Source of the DNA: Candidatus Opimibacter skivensis | GTDB lineage: Bacteria; Bacteroidota; Bacteroidia; Chitinophagales; Saprospiraceae | DNA length: 64,000 bases | Reading direction: 5' to 3' | Assembly: GCA_016721905.1 (NCBI GenBank) | Contig: JADKHH010000015.1 | Coordinates: 23,877-87,876, forward strand | Notes under the pieces: generated by a model | What the model was told of the DNA's origin: nothing | Databases searched by the model: none | Seen by the model: only the letters and a program-made list of their open reading frames with translations | Shown here: positions 8,817 to 16,946 of the stretch, piece after piece | Position numbering within the stretch: the first letter of the stretch is position 1 | How the letters are laid out: every line of letters begins with the position of its first letter | Made by a program: the position numbers and the translations under genes

Positions 8817-9876
8817 TGGGGATGGTTAAGTTAACACTATATCGGTCATCTGTCTTATGCACCTCCAATTGGTGTTGTCCAGGGTAGAGGAGGTTTAGCC
8901 TTTTCCGGATGAGTTCATTGCCCAGGCCGCCCGTTTCATGCTGCACTTTTGCATTTGGATCAATTTTATTTTCACACACCAGGCGCGTGGATTCATCATG
9001 GATATAGATATGCACCATGATGGCATTCTCCAGTTTTTTATTGGTCGTATGCTTAAAGGCATTCTCGATAAATGGGATAAAGACCATAGGCGCGATCATC
9101 TTGTTGCCCGGCTTACCTGTGACTTCAAAGTGAACATAATTTTCGTTGGCGGTCCTGATCTTCTGCAGGGCTATGTACTTATCGATATACTCGATCTCCT
9201 TGGCTAGCGAAATCGTATCTCCCTTGGTTTCATAGAGGATAAACCGCATGATGTCGGACAACTTATTGAGGTACTCTGAAGCCACCACCGAGTCTTTGAG
9301 GATCAGGGCATCGATGTTATTGATCGTGTTGAATAGCAGGTGTGGGTCCAGTTGGGATTTGATCAGCGCCATTTCCATTTGATGGGTTTTCTCGGTCAGG
9401 GCTTCCTTGAGTTTGATCTCATTAAACCAGGTGATAAATCCCTTGATGACCAGGGCTACCATGCCGCAGAGCGCGCCGATAAAGGTCATCACCATGAGCG
9501 TGCGCACAGCGGTTGATCTGCCGTGTTTACCCCCTTCATCCATATCTGCCAGTTGCCCGGTTTCGATAAAATACCGGTGCAGGATATAGGCCAGGATGGA
9601 GGCCACTATGGAGATGAGCAGTCCCATCAGGATGGCCTGAACAATCTTCTTTTTCTGGAGATACCGTGGAAAGAGTAAAAAATAATACAGGAAGTAAGAG
9701 ATCACTGAAGGGATAAAGGCAAAGAGGAGGATGCTATAAAAAGCCGTCATCACCCGGCCTTCCTGGTCACTGACATGTGTACCACTCCTCGAATACACCG
9801 CCAGCACGATGAATACCAACAGGAAATAGCATGCCCAGAAACCGAGGTGTATGAGGACGATGAATGACTTCTTCAT
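8809..9876 (-). CDS. Sensor histidine kinase, His_kinase (LytS/YehU-type)
   Basis: A 355-residue kinase with four membrane segments in the first 165 residues (FIVLIHLGFWACYFLLVFIV; around SILLFAFIPSVISYFLYYFL; AILMGLLISIVASILAYIL; around TLMVMTFIGALCGMVALVI). A short linker helix and the His_kinase domain follow, with the phospho-acceptor His in KSQLDPHLLFNTINNIDAL. The HATPase region has the N-box PMVFIPFIENAFKH and a GLGNELIRKRL glycine motif. There is no large extracytoplasmic sensor, so the signal is probably membrane-borne. It forms an operon with the overlapping LytTR regulator. Assignment is secure. Confidence 0.93.
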   Translation of the reverse strand: MKKSFIVLIHLGFWACYFLLVFIVLAVYSRSGTHVSDQEGRVMTAFYSILLFAFIPSVISYFLYYFLLFPRYLQKKKIVQAILMGLLISIVASILAYILHRYFIETGQLADMDEGGKHGRSTAVRTLMVMTFIGALCGMVALVIKGFITWFNEIKLKEALTEKTHQMEMALIKSQLDPHLLFNTINNIDALILKDSVVASEYLNKLSDIMRFILYETKGDTISLAKEIEYIDKYIALQKIRTANENYVHFEVTGKPGNKMIAPMVFIPFIENAFKHTTNKKLENAIMVHIYIHDESTRLVCENKIDPNAKVQHETGGLGNELIRKRLNLLYPGQHQLEVHKTDDRYSVNLTIPNG

Positions 9877-9940
9877 GATGTGTGGCTCCAGCTATAATTA
9901 GCTTAAAGGTCTTTAAAAAAAACAATGTTCGTGGCCGCGG

Positions 9941-10091
9941 GCCGGGGGGCCCCCCCCACCGGAGGATTGCGGTGGTTGTTGGTGGGGACACCAACAACGG
10001 CTTCGCCGGGTATAGTGCCGCTGGCCTGGTGTCCTCACCACCAGCAGGGATTGCGGTGGCCGCTGGTATGGTGTCCTCACCACCAGCTTGA
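9941..10091. repeat. R3 repeat cluster (GGTGTCCTCACCACCAGC)
   Basis: The units GATTGCGGTGG-(TT/CC)-GYTGGT followed by GGTGTCCTCACCACCAGC occur here in tandem, with self-complementary CTGGTG...CACCAG stems and a G/C-rich palindrome at 9941-9962 (CCGGGGGGCCCCCCCC region). Single related copies lie at 38.47 and 61.77 kb. It fills the 250-bp gap between the kinase promoter region and the MDR gene stop. Confidence 0.65.
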
Positions 10092-10128
10092 ACCGCTGAT
10101 AGCTGACGGCTGATAGCTGATAGCTATT

Positions 10129-11031
10129 CTATACTTCCTCAACCACATTCACCACCACATTCCCTTTCTTATGCTGCCCTTCCACATACGTATGTGCTTC
10201 CCTGATCTGCTCCAGCGTGTATCTTCTGTCGATCACCGTAGTGAGTTTTCCCGCTTCGATGAGTTCCTTGAGAAACAAGAGATCATTTTGCCCTGGTTTA
10301 GGAGAGCCCTTTACGGTTGCATACCTTCCATTTGGCTTTAGGATTTTCTTGCAGGCTGATCTGGAGGTCTTGCCTACGGCATCAAACACCACATCATATT
10401 TCGAATCTGTCTGTGTGAAATCTTCTTTCAGGTAATCCACGACAGTGTCTGCTCCAAGGGATTTGACCAACGGCACATTAGGTGTACTGCATACTGCTGT
10501 CACAGTGGCACCAAAATACTTGCCTATCTGAATAGCAAAGGTGCCTACACTTCCTGATGCTCCATAGATGAGTATGTTGTCTCCCTTTTTTACACCGGCT
10601 TTCTTTAAAAACCGCAGTGCTGTTAGTCCTCCGATGGGCACTGTGGCTGCTTCTTCAAAGGACATATTCGATGGCTTCTTTGCTATCAAATCATTTTCCG
10701 GGAGGCATTTGTATTCTGCATACCCTCCGAAGGATAATCCGCAGGAGGCAAAAACACTATCGCCCTTTTTAAATGATCTGACCTCACTACCGACTTCTTC
10801 AATGACCCCCGCGAGTTCAAATCCCAGGATCTTCACCCTGGTGGGTTTAAACAGGCCATTAAAGATCCTGGCGAGAAATGGGTCAGCTTTGCGCAAGCGC
10901 CAGTCTCCCGCGGTGACAGTGGTGGCGTGGATCTTCACCAGCACTTCATTTGCTTTAGGTACGGGTTTGTATACATCCTTTAGTTGGAGCACATCCGGGG
11001 TTCCGTACTTTTCATAGATAACTGCTTTCAT
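10129..11031 (-). CDS. Zinc-independent MDR oxidoreductase (quinone oxidoreductase-like)
   Basis: A 300-residue medium-chain dehydrogenase/reductase. The N-terminal GroES-like domain starts MKAVIYEKYGTPDVLQLKDV and contains ILGFELAGVIEEVGSEV. The Rossmann domain has the nucleotide motif ILIYGASGSVGTFAIQIGKY and the second-strand region SLGADTVVDY. The structural-zinc cysteines of true alcohol dehydrogenases are absent, so this is a NAD(P)H-dependent quinone or enoyl reductase type (family inference). It is paralogous to the protein at 13.4 kb, which shares the same opening pattern. Substrate unknown. Confidence 0.88.
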   Translation of the reverse strand: MKAVIYEKYGTPDVLQLKDVYKPVPKANEVLVKIHATTVTAGDWRLRKADPFLARIFNGLFKPTRVKILGFELAGVIEEVGSEVRSFKKGDSVFASCGLSFGGYAEYKCLPENDLIAKKPSNMSFEEAATVPIGGLTALRFLKKAGVKKGDNILIYGASGSVGTFAIQIGKYFGATVTAVCSTPNVPLVKSLGADTVVDYLKEDFTQTDSKYDVVFDAVGKTSRSACKKILKPNGRYATVKGSPKPGQNDLLFLKELIEAGKLTTVIDRRYTLEQIREAHTYVEGQHKKGNVVVNVVEEV

Positions 11032-11165
11032 TTTACTTGTATTTGCTTTGATGGATCAAAGGTCATACACATTCACAGGCTGTGGAAAAGTGATCTGCAA
11101 AATGGGGGGATTTGTCTGCGAAATGGGCGCTCCGACTTCGCTTCAGCCTTAGCCTTAGCCTTAGC

Positions 11166-11627
11166 CTATAATTCAAGCATATACACTTCGAAATCCTCAT
11201 AACTCACCGGCACCATCTCCGTCTGCGGCGGGAAGGAGTGCCCTGACAAGCCAAGAAACAAGGGAATCGGCTTCACAGCAGGCTTGCCGATAGGCGCCAC
11301 CTTAGTTTCTGTGGCCTTCATAGTGACCCGGCTGACATGGATACTGAAATCCTCCCAGTCATAGCTGTAGGTTGACCCACATTTCCTGCAGGTCCATACC
11401 TGGTGAGCACCTTCATGCCCCTTTGGTCCCTTCTGGATATCGAAATAAGGCTTAGACATCTCAATCAGCATTTCGGTTTCATAACACGAAAAGGAATCAC
11501 CTGTGTCAACACAATCGATACTGATGATCTGGTGATAGCGCGGAAAGGCGCACTGGCATTGGGTGGCGTAGTAATGCTCAAAACACTTTGTAAACAGAGC
11601 ACTTACCTCTTCAAATCTGTCTTCCAT
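11166..11627 (-). CDS. Hypothetical protein with possible zinc-binding cysteines
   Basis: A 153-residue protein without a signal peptide. Cysteines occur as TQCQCAF near residue 24 and WTCRKCGSTYSYDW near residue 80. The C-x-x-C-G turn resembles half of a zinc ribbon, and the QCQC pair could supply the other half. The C-terminus is Pro-rich, then ends in an acidic tail (SYEDFEVYMLEL). The last codons overlap a short CCTTAG hexamer run (11144-11167). No family was recognised. Its neighbours are an MDR oxidoreductase and small secreted or ankyrin proteins, which give no functional hint. Confidence 0.6.
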   Translation of the reverse strand: MEDRFEEVSALFTKCFEHYYATQCQCAFPRYHQIISIDCVDTGDSFSCYETEMLIEMSKPYFDIQKGPKGHEGAHQVWTCRKCGSTYSYDWEDFSIHVSRVTMKATETKVAPIGKPAVKPIPLFLGLSGHSFPPQTEMVPVSYEDFEVYMLEL

Positions 11628-11671
11628 GTATAGTCTTTGGATTTGTTACTTATCCGTCTGAAATATACATT

Positions 11672-12052
11672 TCAATCCGGTAACATCTCCATTGCCGGTC
11701 CACCTCCTTCACCCCATACCTTAAAACGCATCGTAAAATCTGATTCGGAATCAATCAGTTTGATGACCGCCTGACGATCCGTTTGCCAGGTGTAGCTCGC
11801 TTTATCATACAATGGTCCTGTTTGAATGATGATCTGGTAAGGCCAGATCATCGAATCCCGGTAAGTATAATAATCGATAATATAGCGGTTGTGATGATAG
11901 ACGATGACAACATCATGGAATTCATGGCTGGTAGCGGTATCCCTTTCGGTAAGGATAGGAATGGTGATGGTGTCGGCATAGGCCGGCGTCTGTGCATTCA
12001 TAGACAGCGTCACAAAGAATAGCAGAAGAGAAAGATTGGTTTTTGTGAGCAT
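11672..12052 (-). CDS. Hypothetical secreted protein
   Basis: A 126-residue protein whose first 20 residues form a signal peptide (LSLLLFFVTLSMNAQ, cleavage likely after NAQ). The mature part is rich in Tyr and beta-prone residues (VVIVYHHNRYIIDYYTYRDS) and contains no cysteine. It starts 21 bp after the end of the ankyrin gene, so the two probably form an operon. No family recognised. Confidence 0.6.
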   Translation of the reverse strand: MLTKTNLSLLLFFVTLSMNAQTPAYADTITIPILTERDTATSHEFHDVVIVYHHNRYIIDYYTYRDSMIWPYQIIIQTGPLYDKASYTWQTDRQAVIKLIDSESDFTMRFKVWGEGGGPAMEMLPD

Positions 12053-12073
12053 GAGGTTTTAAGTTTATGGTTT

Positions 12074-12817
12074 TTAATGATTCAGATATTTGTTAGGTAT
12101 GTTATCTGGATAATATTCCGTTCCATACCTGGCTTTAAGTAACAAAGACACTACTTCATAAATATCATTCTCTGTCCGTTGAAATTGCCGCAGCAGGCCC
12201 ATCATCGCATAGCTGATTGGATTAACTGAAGGTATAAAAGTTTCCCATTCGTAGCCCTCACCCCAGAGTAGTCCTTTTACGGTCAGGGTGAGATCCGCGT
12301 TAAGACCCAAAAGATACTGTAATACATCGATTGATTTATTCGCATGTTGGTTGACTGAATGAAAAACCGGTGTATGTCCGCCAAAACCATTTTCATCCAA
12401 TCCTGCTTTAGCATTAATGTCCGCACCGTGACTCACTAACACCTTCGCGCAAGCCAGATGATTATACTCGGCACAGACATGTAGCAGGGAAGCTTCGTAT
12501 AAGGGTGTGAACGTACAGTCGAGTGTGTAGGTGCGAAACAATAGATCCTTGTTGGCTTTTAATAAGGCATCCAGCTTGGCGGCATCATCAGCTAAAACAG
12601 CTAGCAATACATTGTCTTCAAAATCAAGACCATGATCCACAAACGCCTGTATACAACTTTTAAAAGCCGGTCCACGTGTGTACATATTGATCAGTTCATA
12701 AATCAGCGGTTTGCCATTTACTACTTGATTCGGATCGACCCCATTTTCAAAACAATCGTGAATGTCCTCCACGGCATGGAGTTCAAAGGCTGTTATGATT
12801 TTTTTCAGGTAATCCAT
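12074..12817 (-). CDS. Ankyrin-repeat protein
   Basis: A protein of about 247 residues counted from MDYLKKIITAFELHAVEDI, chosen as the start because homologues I recall begin at this motif. The longer reading to 12886 runs into the duplicated 5' segment. Ankyrin-like units are LLHVCAEYNHLACAKVLVSH and GGHTPVFHSVNQHANKSIDV, followed by LQYLLGLNADLTLTV, with looser ones before and after. Ankyrin repeats are protein-binding scaffolds; the partner is unknown. It precedes the secreted hypothetical gene in an apparent operon, and its upstream region is copy A of the local duplication. Confidence 0.75.
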   Translation of the reverse strand: MDYLKKIITAFELHAVEDIHDCFENGVDPNQVVNGKPLIYELINMYTRGPAFKSCIQAFVDHGLDFEDNVLLAVLADDAAKLDALLKANKDLLFRTYTLDCTFTPLYEASLLHVCAEYNHLACAKVLVSHGADINAKAGLDENGFGGHTPVFHSVNQHANKSIDVLQYLLGLNADLTLTVKGLLWGEGYEWETFIPSVNPISYAMMGLLRQFQRTENDIYEVVSLLLKARYGTEYYPDNIPNKYLNH

Positions 12818-12908
12818 AAAAATGGTTTTGCAAAAGGTATGGATTTTTCTGATTTTTATCATCGACAGCTTTTTGGAAAAGGGCACATATCCGTTGTATC
12901 GTCAAATT

Positions 12909-13126
12909 GTCTGAATCACGGATTAAGCGGATTGCGCGGATTACACGGATTATCAGGTCAACAAATGTTTGCCTTAAAGCACAGCTTAAGTAATATCCAA
13001 TAGTAAAACTGTCTGAAGAAGATAGCTATGAGATAGCAACTTATCATCGATCGATAGCACCTGTCATTGAGCCTGGAAAAAATAAATCCGAGCAATCCTT
13101 TAATCCGTGTAATCCGTGATTCAGAC
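12909..13126. mobile_element. MITE-like element R4, copy 1 (terminal inverted repeats)
   Basis: The left end TGTCTGAATCACGGATTAAG continues GCGGATTACACGGATT. The right end AATCCGTGTAATCCGTGATT-CAGAC is its inverted match, giving termini of about 40 bp around a 130-bp unique core with no ORF. The size and inverted ends suit a non-autonomous element; no target-site duplication could be confirmed. Confidence 0.6.
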
Positions 13127-13203
13127 GAAAGGGTCAGCAAAATCTGTGACATCAAGGGGATTGATGCCAATCTTTAATCTCCATAAGCCCATTCAACCCC
13201 ACC

Positions 13204-13291
13204 CATAAACTCATAAACCTATAAACCCATAAACTCATAATCCTATAACCATATAAGCCCATAAGCATATAAGCTCATAAGCCCCTAATCC
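13204..13291. repeat. Octamer tandem array (CATAAACY / TATAAGCN)
   Basis: Eleven exact 8-bp units: five of ATAAAC/ATAATC type, one intermediate (TATAACCA), four of ATAAGC type and a decayed last unit (CCTAATCC). It sits inside duplication copy A. Confidence 0.85.
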
Positions 13292-13334
13292 CACTTCTTA
13301 ACTTAAGTCAATGAACCCCCACCCACCTCCCCCA

Positions 13335-13342
13335 TACTTTTG
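13335..13342 (+). promoter_or_regulatory. -7 box for the MDR oxidoreductase, decides its start
   Basis: TACTTTTG matches TAnnTTTG. Transcription from it would begin at about 13349, so ATG codons at 13311 and 13347 lie too early; ATG 13368 or 13380 is therefore favoured. The same box is preserved in copy B at 15612-15619. Confidence 0.6.
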
Positions 13343-13379
13343 CATCATGAAACCAACAAACACAAACATGCAAAAGCAA

Positions 13380-14348
13380 ATGAAAGCCATCGAATACACC
13401 AGCTACGGTGCCCCGGACGTCCTCCACCTGAAGGATATGCCCATACCAACTCCCAAACCAAACGAAGTGCTCATCCGCATACGGGCCACGACGGCTACAG
13501 CCGCGGACATCATGATGCGCAAGGGCAATCCGTATATCGGGAGATTATATACCGGCCTGAAAGGACCAAAACGAACCGTCCTCGGTTTTGAATTTGCCGG
13601 CGAGGTGGTGGAAACCGGCAGTGCAGTCACTCTCTTTAAAACGGGTGATAAAGTGTTTGGAGGCACGACTACCCTGGGATCTTATGCCGAATATGCATGC
13701 GTCAGCGAAAGTGATGTCCTCACCACAATGCCTGACAATATCAGCTATGCAGAAGCCGCTCCTGTCAATGGCAGCGCTATCACGGTTATGAATTTCCTGA
13801 AAGGACTGGGGAATATCCAACCGGGTCAACATGTGCTGATCAATGGCGCTTCCGGAGGTCTCGGCACGTATGCGGTGCAAATCGCAAAACACTTTGGTGC
13901 GGAAGTGACCGGTGTATGCAGCACTAAAAATATGGAGCTGGTAAAATCGCTTGGTGCGGATCATGTGATCGATTATACACAGGCCGACTTTACGAAAAGT
14001 GACAAGCGGTATGATATCATCTTTGATACGGTCGGGAAACGGTCATTTACGGATAGCAAAAAAGTACTCAAGGACGATGGTGTTTTTCTTGCGGCGGTGA
14101 TGGATCTCCCGCTCCTCTTCCATATGATCTGGTCTAAAATAACCGGTGGAAAAAAAGCGAAGGTTTCCGCCACAGGCTTGCTGCCGGTGAAAGAACGCCT
14201 GAACTATTTTATAGAGTTGAAGGAAATGCTGCGCACCTCGAAAATCAAAACGGTGATTGATGTCATCTATCCGTTGGCACAAGTTTCCGCAGCGCATGCA
14301 TACGTCGAGACCGGGCACAAAAGGGGAAGTATTATTATCGCAGTTTAA
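13380..14348 (+). CDS. Zinc-independent MDR oxidoreductase (quinone oxidoreductase-like), second paralogue
   Basis: A product of about 322 residues from MKAIEYTSYGAPDVLHLKDM. An alternative start is ATG 13368; longer readings overlap the promoter. Domain order is a GroES-like N-terminus (VLGFEFAGEVVETGSAV) and a Rossmann fold (VLINGASGGLGTYAVQIAKH, then SLGADHVIDYTQADF). It lacks catalytic and structural zinc ligands, as does the paralogue at 10.1 kb. The end is convergent with the Crp-type regulator, only 21 bp apart. The likely role is NAD(P)H-dependent reduction of quinones or enones; substrate unknown. Its 5' region was duplicated 2.2 kb downstream without the rest of the gene. Confidence 0.87.
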   Translation: MKAIEYTSYGAPDVLHLKDMPIPTPKPNEVLIRIRATTATAADIMMRKGNPYIGRLYTGLKGPKRTVLGFEFAGEVVETGSAVTLFKTGDKVFGGTTTLGSYAEYACVSESDVLTTMPDNISYAEAAPVNGSAITVMNFLKGLGNIQPGQHVLINGASGGLGTYAVQIAKHFGAEVTGVCSTKNMELVKSLGADHVIDYTQADFTKSDKRYDIIFDTVGKRSFTDSKKVLKDDGVFLAAVMDLPLLFHMIWSKITGGKKAKVSATGLLPVKERLNYFIELKEMLRTSKIKTVIDVIYPLAQVSAAHAYVETGHKRGSIIIAV

Positions 14349-14369
14349 TACCTCGAGGCGTAGGGAGAG

Positions 14370-14951
14370 TTATTTTAGTTTCTCCAATACGCGTTTCCGT
14401 ATGCGGCTCAGGGATTCCGGCTTGACGCCAATATAACTGGCGAGTTGATATTGAGGAACACGTTGAAAAATGTCAGGTCTGGTTTTGAGCAGGTTCAGGT
14501 ACCGTTGCTCAGGCGTATCGGTCAGAAAGGAAGTCATTATTTTTCGTTGCTCGCTGAAGAAGACTTCCATGACCGCACGGGAGATGGTTTCAAATCTTGG
14601 AAAATTCTTAAACATGACCTGGGCGGCTTGTTCATTGCCTACGACAGCGTAGGTGTCTTCAATGCAGACGAGATAGTGTTTGGAAGGGCTCTGGGCATTG
14701 AAGTTGCTCATCGATATCACCCATTGATCTTCGGTAAAGAAATTAGTGGTCTTTTCTTCGCCATCGACGAGGATGTACTCCCGGATGCAGCCCTCCATGA
14801 TAAAGTAAGTGTCGACGGCCACCTGTCCTTCCCGGAGTAGGATGGTACCTTTCTTGAAGTGCTGTGCATCCATGCTCTCCTCAATGACCTTTGCCTCTTC
14901 TGTGGAAAGGGGGGAGATCTTGTGGAAGTGATTGACGAATCGATTTGACAC
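14370..14951 (-). CDS. Crp/Fnr-family transcriptional regulator
   Basis: A protein of about 194 residues if started at GTG 14951 (VSNRFVNHFHKISPL). The open frame continues to 15050, but that extension translates an octamer repeat and duplicated DNA and looks non-coding. The N-terminal cyclic-nucleotide-binding fold has GTILLREGQVAVDTYFIMEG and CIREYILVDGEEKTTNFF. The C-terminal part is a degenerate Crp HTH (VPQYQLASYIGVKPESLSRI). The Arg/Ser pair of a cAMP phosphate-binding cassette is not evident, as in many Bacteroidota members that sense other cues. It is convergent to the oxidoreductase and might regulate it (inference). Confidence 0.83.
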   Translation of the reverse strand: MSNRFVNHFHKISPLSTEEAKVIEESMDAQHFKKGTILLREGQVAVDTYFIMEGCIREYILVDGEEKTTNFFTEDQWVISMSNFNAQSPSKHYLVCIEDTYAVVGNEQAAQVMFKNFPRFETISRAVMEVFFSEQRKIMTSFLTDTPEQRYLNLLKTRPDIFQRVPQYQLASYIGVKPESLSRIRKRVLEKLK

Positions 14952-14992
14952 TGTAAAAGAGTAAGAGAGTAAGAGAGTAAGAGAATTTGATA
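14952..14992. repeat. Octamer array (GTAAGAGA)
   Basis: Units of GTAAGAGA/GTAAGAGT spaced by 8 bp directly upstream of the probable Crp start. The same unit type occurs at 50.25-50.42 kb and, inverted, at 52.54-52.59 kb. Confidence 0.6.
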
Positions 14993-15093
14993 GTAAGATA
15001 GGGATAGTACGTGAGATGTATTTTCTTATAGCCCGGAATTTTATCGTCAACAGCTTTATGGAAAAGGGCTCAGATCCGTGGTATCGTCAAATT

Positions 15094-15311
15094 GTCTGAA
15101 TCACGGATTAAGCGGATTGCGCGGATTACACGGATTATCGGGTCAACAAATCGTTGCATTAAAGCACAGCTAAAGTAATATCCAATAGTAAAAGTGTCTG
15201 AATAAGATAGCTATGAGATAGCAGCTTATCATCGATCGATAGCACCTGTCATTGAGCCTGGAAAAAATAAATCCGAGCAATCCTTTAATCCGTGTAATCT
15301 GTGATTCAGAC
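15094..15311. mobile_element. MITE-like element R4, copy 2
   Basis: Same inverted termini and core as 12909-13126 with about a dozen substitutions. It lies inside copy B, so it was copied with the segment rather than inserted independently. Confidence 0.6.
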
Positions 15312-15399
15312 AAAGGATCAGCAAAATCCGTTACATCAAGTGGATTGATTTCAGTCCTTAATCTCCATAAGTATAATTAACCCCACCCACACTCAAAAT

Positions 15400-15572
15400 C
15401 CAATAAACTTATAAACTTATAAACTCATACTTCGACTTCGCTCAGCACAAGTAAACCAATAAACTTATAAACCTATAAACCCATACTTCGACTTCGCTCA
15501 GCACAAGTATACCAATAAGCATATAAGCTCATAAGCCTATAAGCTTATAAGCTTATAAGCCCCTCAGCCCAC
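15400..15572. repeat. Octamer array (ATAAACTT / ATAAGCTT) with inserts
   Basis: Octamers of ATAAACYY, then ATAAGCNN, broken twice by the 24-bp sequence CTTCGACTTCGCTCAGCACA-AGTA. The array lies downstream of the WG-repeat gene's stop (minus strand). Confidence 0.8.
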
Positions 15573-15623
15573 TTCTTAACTTAAGTCCATGAACCCCGCC
15601 CACCTCCCCCATACTTTTGCATC

Positions 15624-15677
15624 ATGAAGCCAACAAACACAAACATGCAAAAGCAAATGATAGCTATTGAATTTTCT
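15624..15677 (+). pseudogene. Truncated 5' remnant of a duplicated MDR oxidoreductase gene
   Basis: After an intact copy of the TACTTTTG box, ATGAAGCCAACAAACACAAA and ATGATAGCTATTGAATTTTC align with the start of the gene at 13.4 kb (MKAIEYT there, MIAIEFS here). Homology then stops, and the sequence becomes the 3' end of the opposite-strand WG-repeat gene. Confidence 0.7.
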
Positions 15678-16380
15678 CTCCCGCCATGTTTATCTTAAAT
15701 CTCTTCTTCTTGAGTTCAGCCGTTGCTACTCCATCTGTAAATTTTGAACACCAATCATATTGATAAGGAATAACCAGGTCACCTGTTTTTGATATGTAAC
15801 CCCATTTACCTCCATCAATAGTCCAGGGATAGGTTGCTCCGGTCCCGCCCATATTTACGGCGGCTACTCCTTCGCTGAAATCGTCTGCATTATCATAATT
15901 GGCTGGGATGACCAGTTTCATGGTCGCGTCGATATATCCGAATTTGTTATTCTTGCGGACCATTGCCATCCCTTCAGAAAAACTTCCGACATACTGATAG
16001 GTTTCTGAAACTTGTTTACCGGTATTATCAATAAAGGCATAATGGTCAGAAAAATCATTCTGGACAATCGGATTTACAATCGCCAGGCCATTTTGAAATC
16101 CATAGATTCTGCTATATGTTTGGTCCGTCACCTGTTTACCTGTCTTATCGATTAATATCCATTTGGCCAGGGCTATTTTTACCCCCGTTATTTCATCCGT
16201 AAATTTTTCCACTTCCAGGTATTGGGCATCAATGATGACTTTACCGGCATCGTCCGCAAAACCCCATTTATCTTCCATTTTAACAGGGGTGAGGTTTTGT
16301 GCCGGTAGTATTTGAATCGAAATGAAAGTGATCATTGAAACAACTACTAGCGTCTGTATATTCTTTCTAATAGATTTCAT
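15664..16380 (-). CDS. WG-repeat (KWG) secreted protein
   Basis: A protein of about 238 residues from MKSIRKNIQTLVVVSMITFI, whose hydrophobic stretch and PAQ end form a signal peptide. An upstream ATG at 16452 exists but precedes the signal peptide and is less likely. WG-type repeats follow: DKWGFADDAGKVIIDAQYLE, WILIDKTGKQVTDQTYSRIY, YAFIDNTGKQVSETYQYVGS, NKFGYIDATMKLVIPANYDN and GKWGYISKTGDLVIPYQYDW. Such repeats fold as a beta-propeller-like scaffold of unknown role in Bacteroidota. The stop lies at the edge of the duplication junction, so the present C-terminus could be shortened. Confidence 0.82.
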   Translation of the reverse strand: MKSIRKNIQTLVVVSMITFISIQILPAQNLTPVKMEDKWGFADDAGKVIIDAQYLEVEKFTDEITGVKIALAKWILIDKTGKQVTDQTYSRIYGFQNGLAIVNPIVQNDFSDHYAFIDNTGKQVSETYQYVGSFSEGMAMVRKNNKFGYIDATMKLVIPANYDNADDFSEGVAAVNMGGTGATYPWTIDGGKWGYISKTGDLVIPYQYDWCSKFTDGVATAELKKKRFKINMAGEKIQ

Positions 16381-16648
16381 GTTGTTTAAGTTGGTGGTTA
16401 TGGTGTTGATGTAACATCTTTTAATTTGCCTACACTTGTCGGTTTTCGGCATCCCCGTTTATCTTGATTTGGTTGTGTCCACTTCCTGCACTATCGTGGG
16501 GCAGGTATGGTGCCCGGGCATAAAAATAAATACTTTCCACTTCCTGTAACATCAGCCATCAGGTCTTTCGTAAAAAATAGTCGATGTCTACAGGTTTGGT
16601 GGGTGTCATACGATCACTTACGATGAGAGGGCAAAAAGGAGTGGCAAC

Positions 16649-16930
16649 TCATATATTAACAAAGTCAACGAGTTCATACTTCACACTACGTCCACCCTCA
16701 CCCGTTTCCCGCAAGATGCTCTTTTCGATCAGGTCTTTGATGTCACGCAGCGCGGTATCGGATGACACTTTGGTGAGTGTGGCTTCTGCTTTGGTCGTAA
16801 ATCCCAGTGCATTCATTTGGCCGACCATCTTGCCCTGAAGTAGCTTCACTTCACCAAATACGGCATTGATCCTCCTGTCGTCCCAAGTGAAGTGGGGCCA
16901 ATGCTTATGGTTGAAGATAGACTTTGGCAT
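16649..16930 (-). pseudogene. Internally deleted Fic-family gene (DUF4172 joined to wHTH)
   Basis: Open frame of about 93 residues from MPKSIF (108 if started at 16975). Residues near WPHFTWDDRRINAVFGEVKL and GKMVGQMNALGF match the DUF4172 module at the N-terminus of Bacteroidota Fic proteins. After KAEATLTKVS the sequence continues directly with SSDTALRDIKDLIEKSILRE and GEGGRSVKYELVDF, the winged-helix C-terminus of the same proteins. The whole central Fic core with HPFxxGNGR is missing, yet the frame is kept. AMPylation activity is therefore impossible. It may be a remnant, or a still-made small DNA-binding protein. Confidence 0.72.
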
Positions 16931-16946
16931 GGATTCGAAATGGTAT

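Larger units (their letters stand above)
12853..13394. repeat. Direct duplication, copy A (leader, MITE-like element and promoter)
   Basis: Nearly the same sequence recurs at 15042-15677. Shared landmarks in order: GGAAAAGGGC, TATCGTCAAATTGTCTGAAT, the R4 element, TTAATCTCCATAAG, CCCACTTCTTAACTTAAGTC, CCACCTCCCCCATACTTTTG, CATCATGAARCCAACAAACA and CAAAAGCAAATG. The octamer array in the middle differs between the copies. Copy A runs from the 5' side of the ankyrin gene into the start of the oxidoreductase gene. Confidence 0.88.
15042..15677. repeat. Direct duplication, copy B
   Basis: Counterpart of 12853-13394. It begins within the open 5' extension of the Crp gene and ends inside the first codons of a lost oxidoreductase, right at the stop codon of the WG-repeat gene. 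Differences are scattered substitutions plus a longer octamer block that includes two CTTCGACTTCGCTCAGCACA inserts (15429-15452 and 15486-15509). Confidence 0.88.

Noticed and set aside
14952..15050. N-terminal extension of the Crp-type regulator
   Set aside because: It encodes a Ser/Leu-rich stretch from GTAAGAGA octamers and duplicated DNA; the family's usual N-terminus fits GTG 14951.
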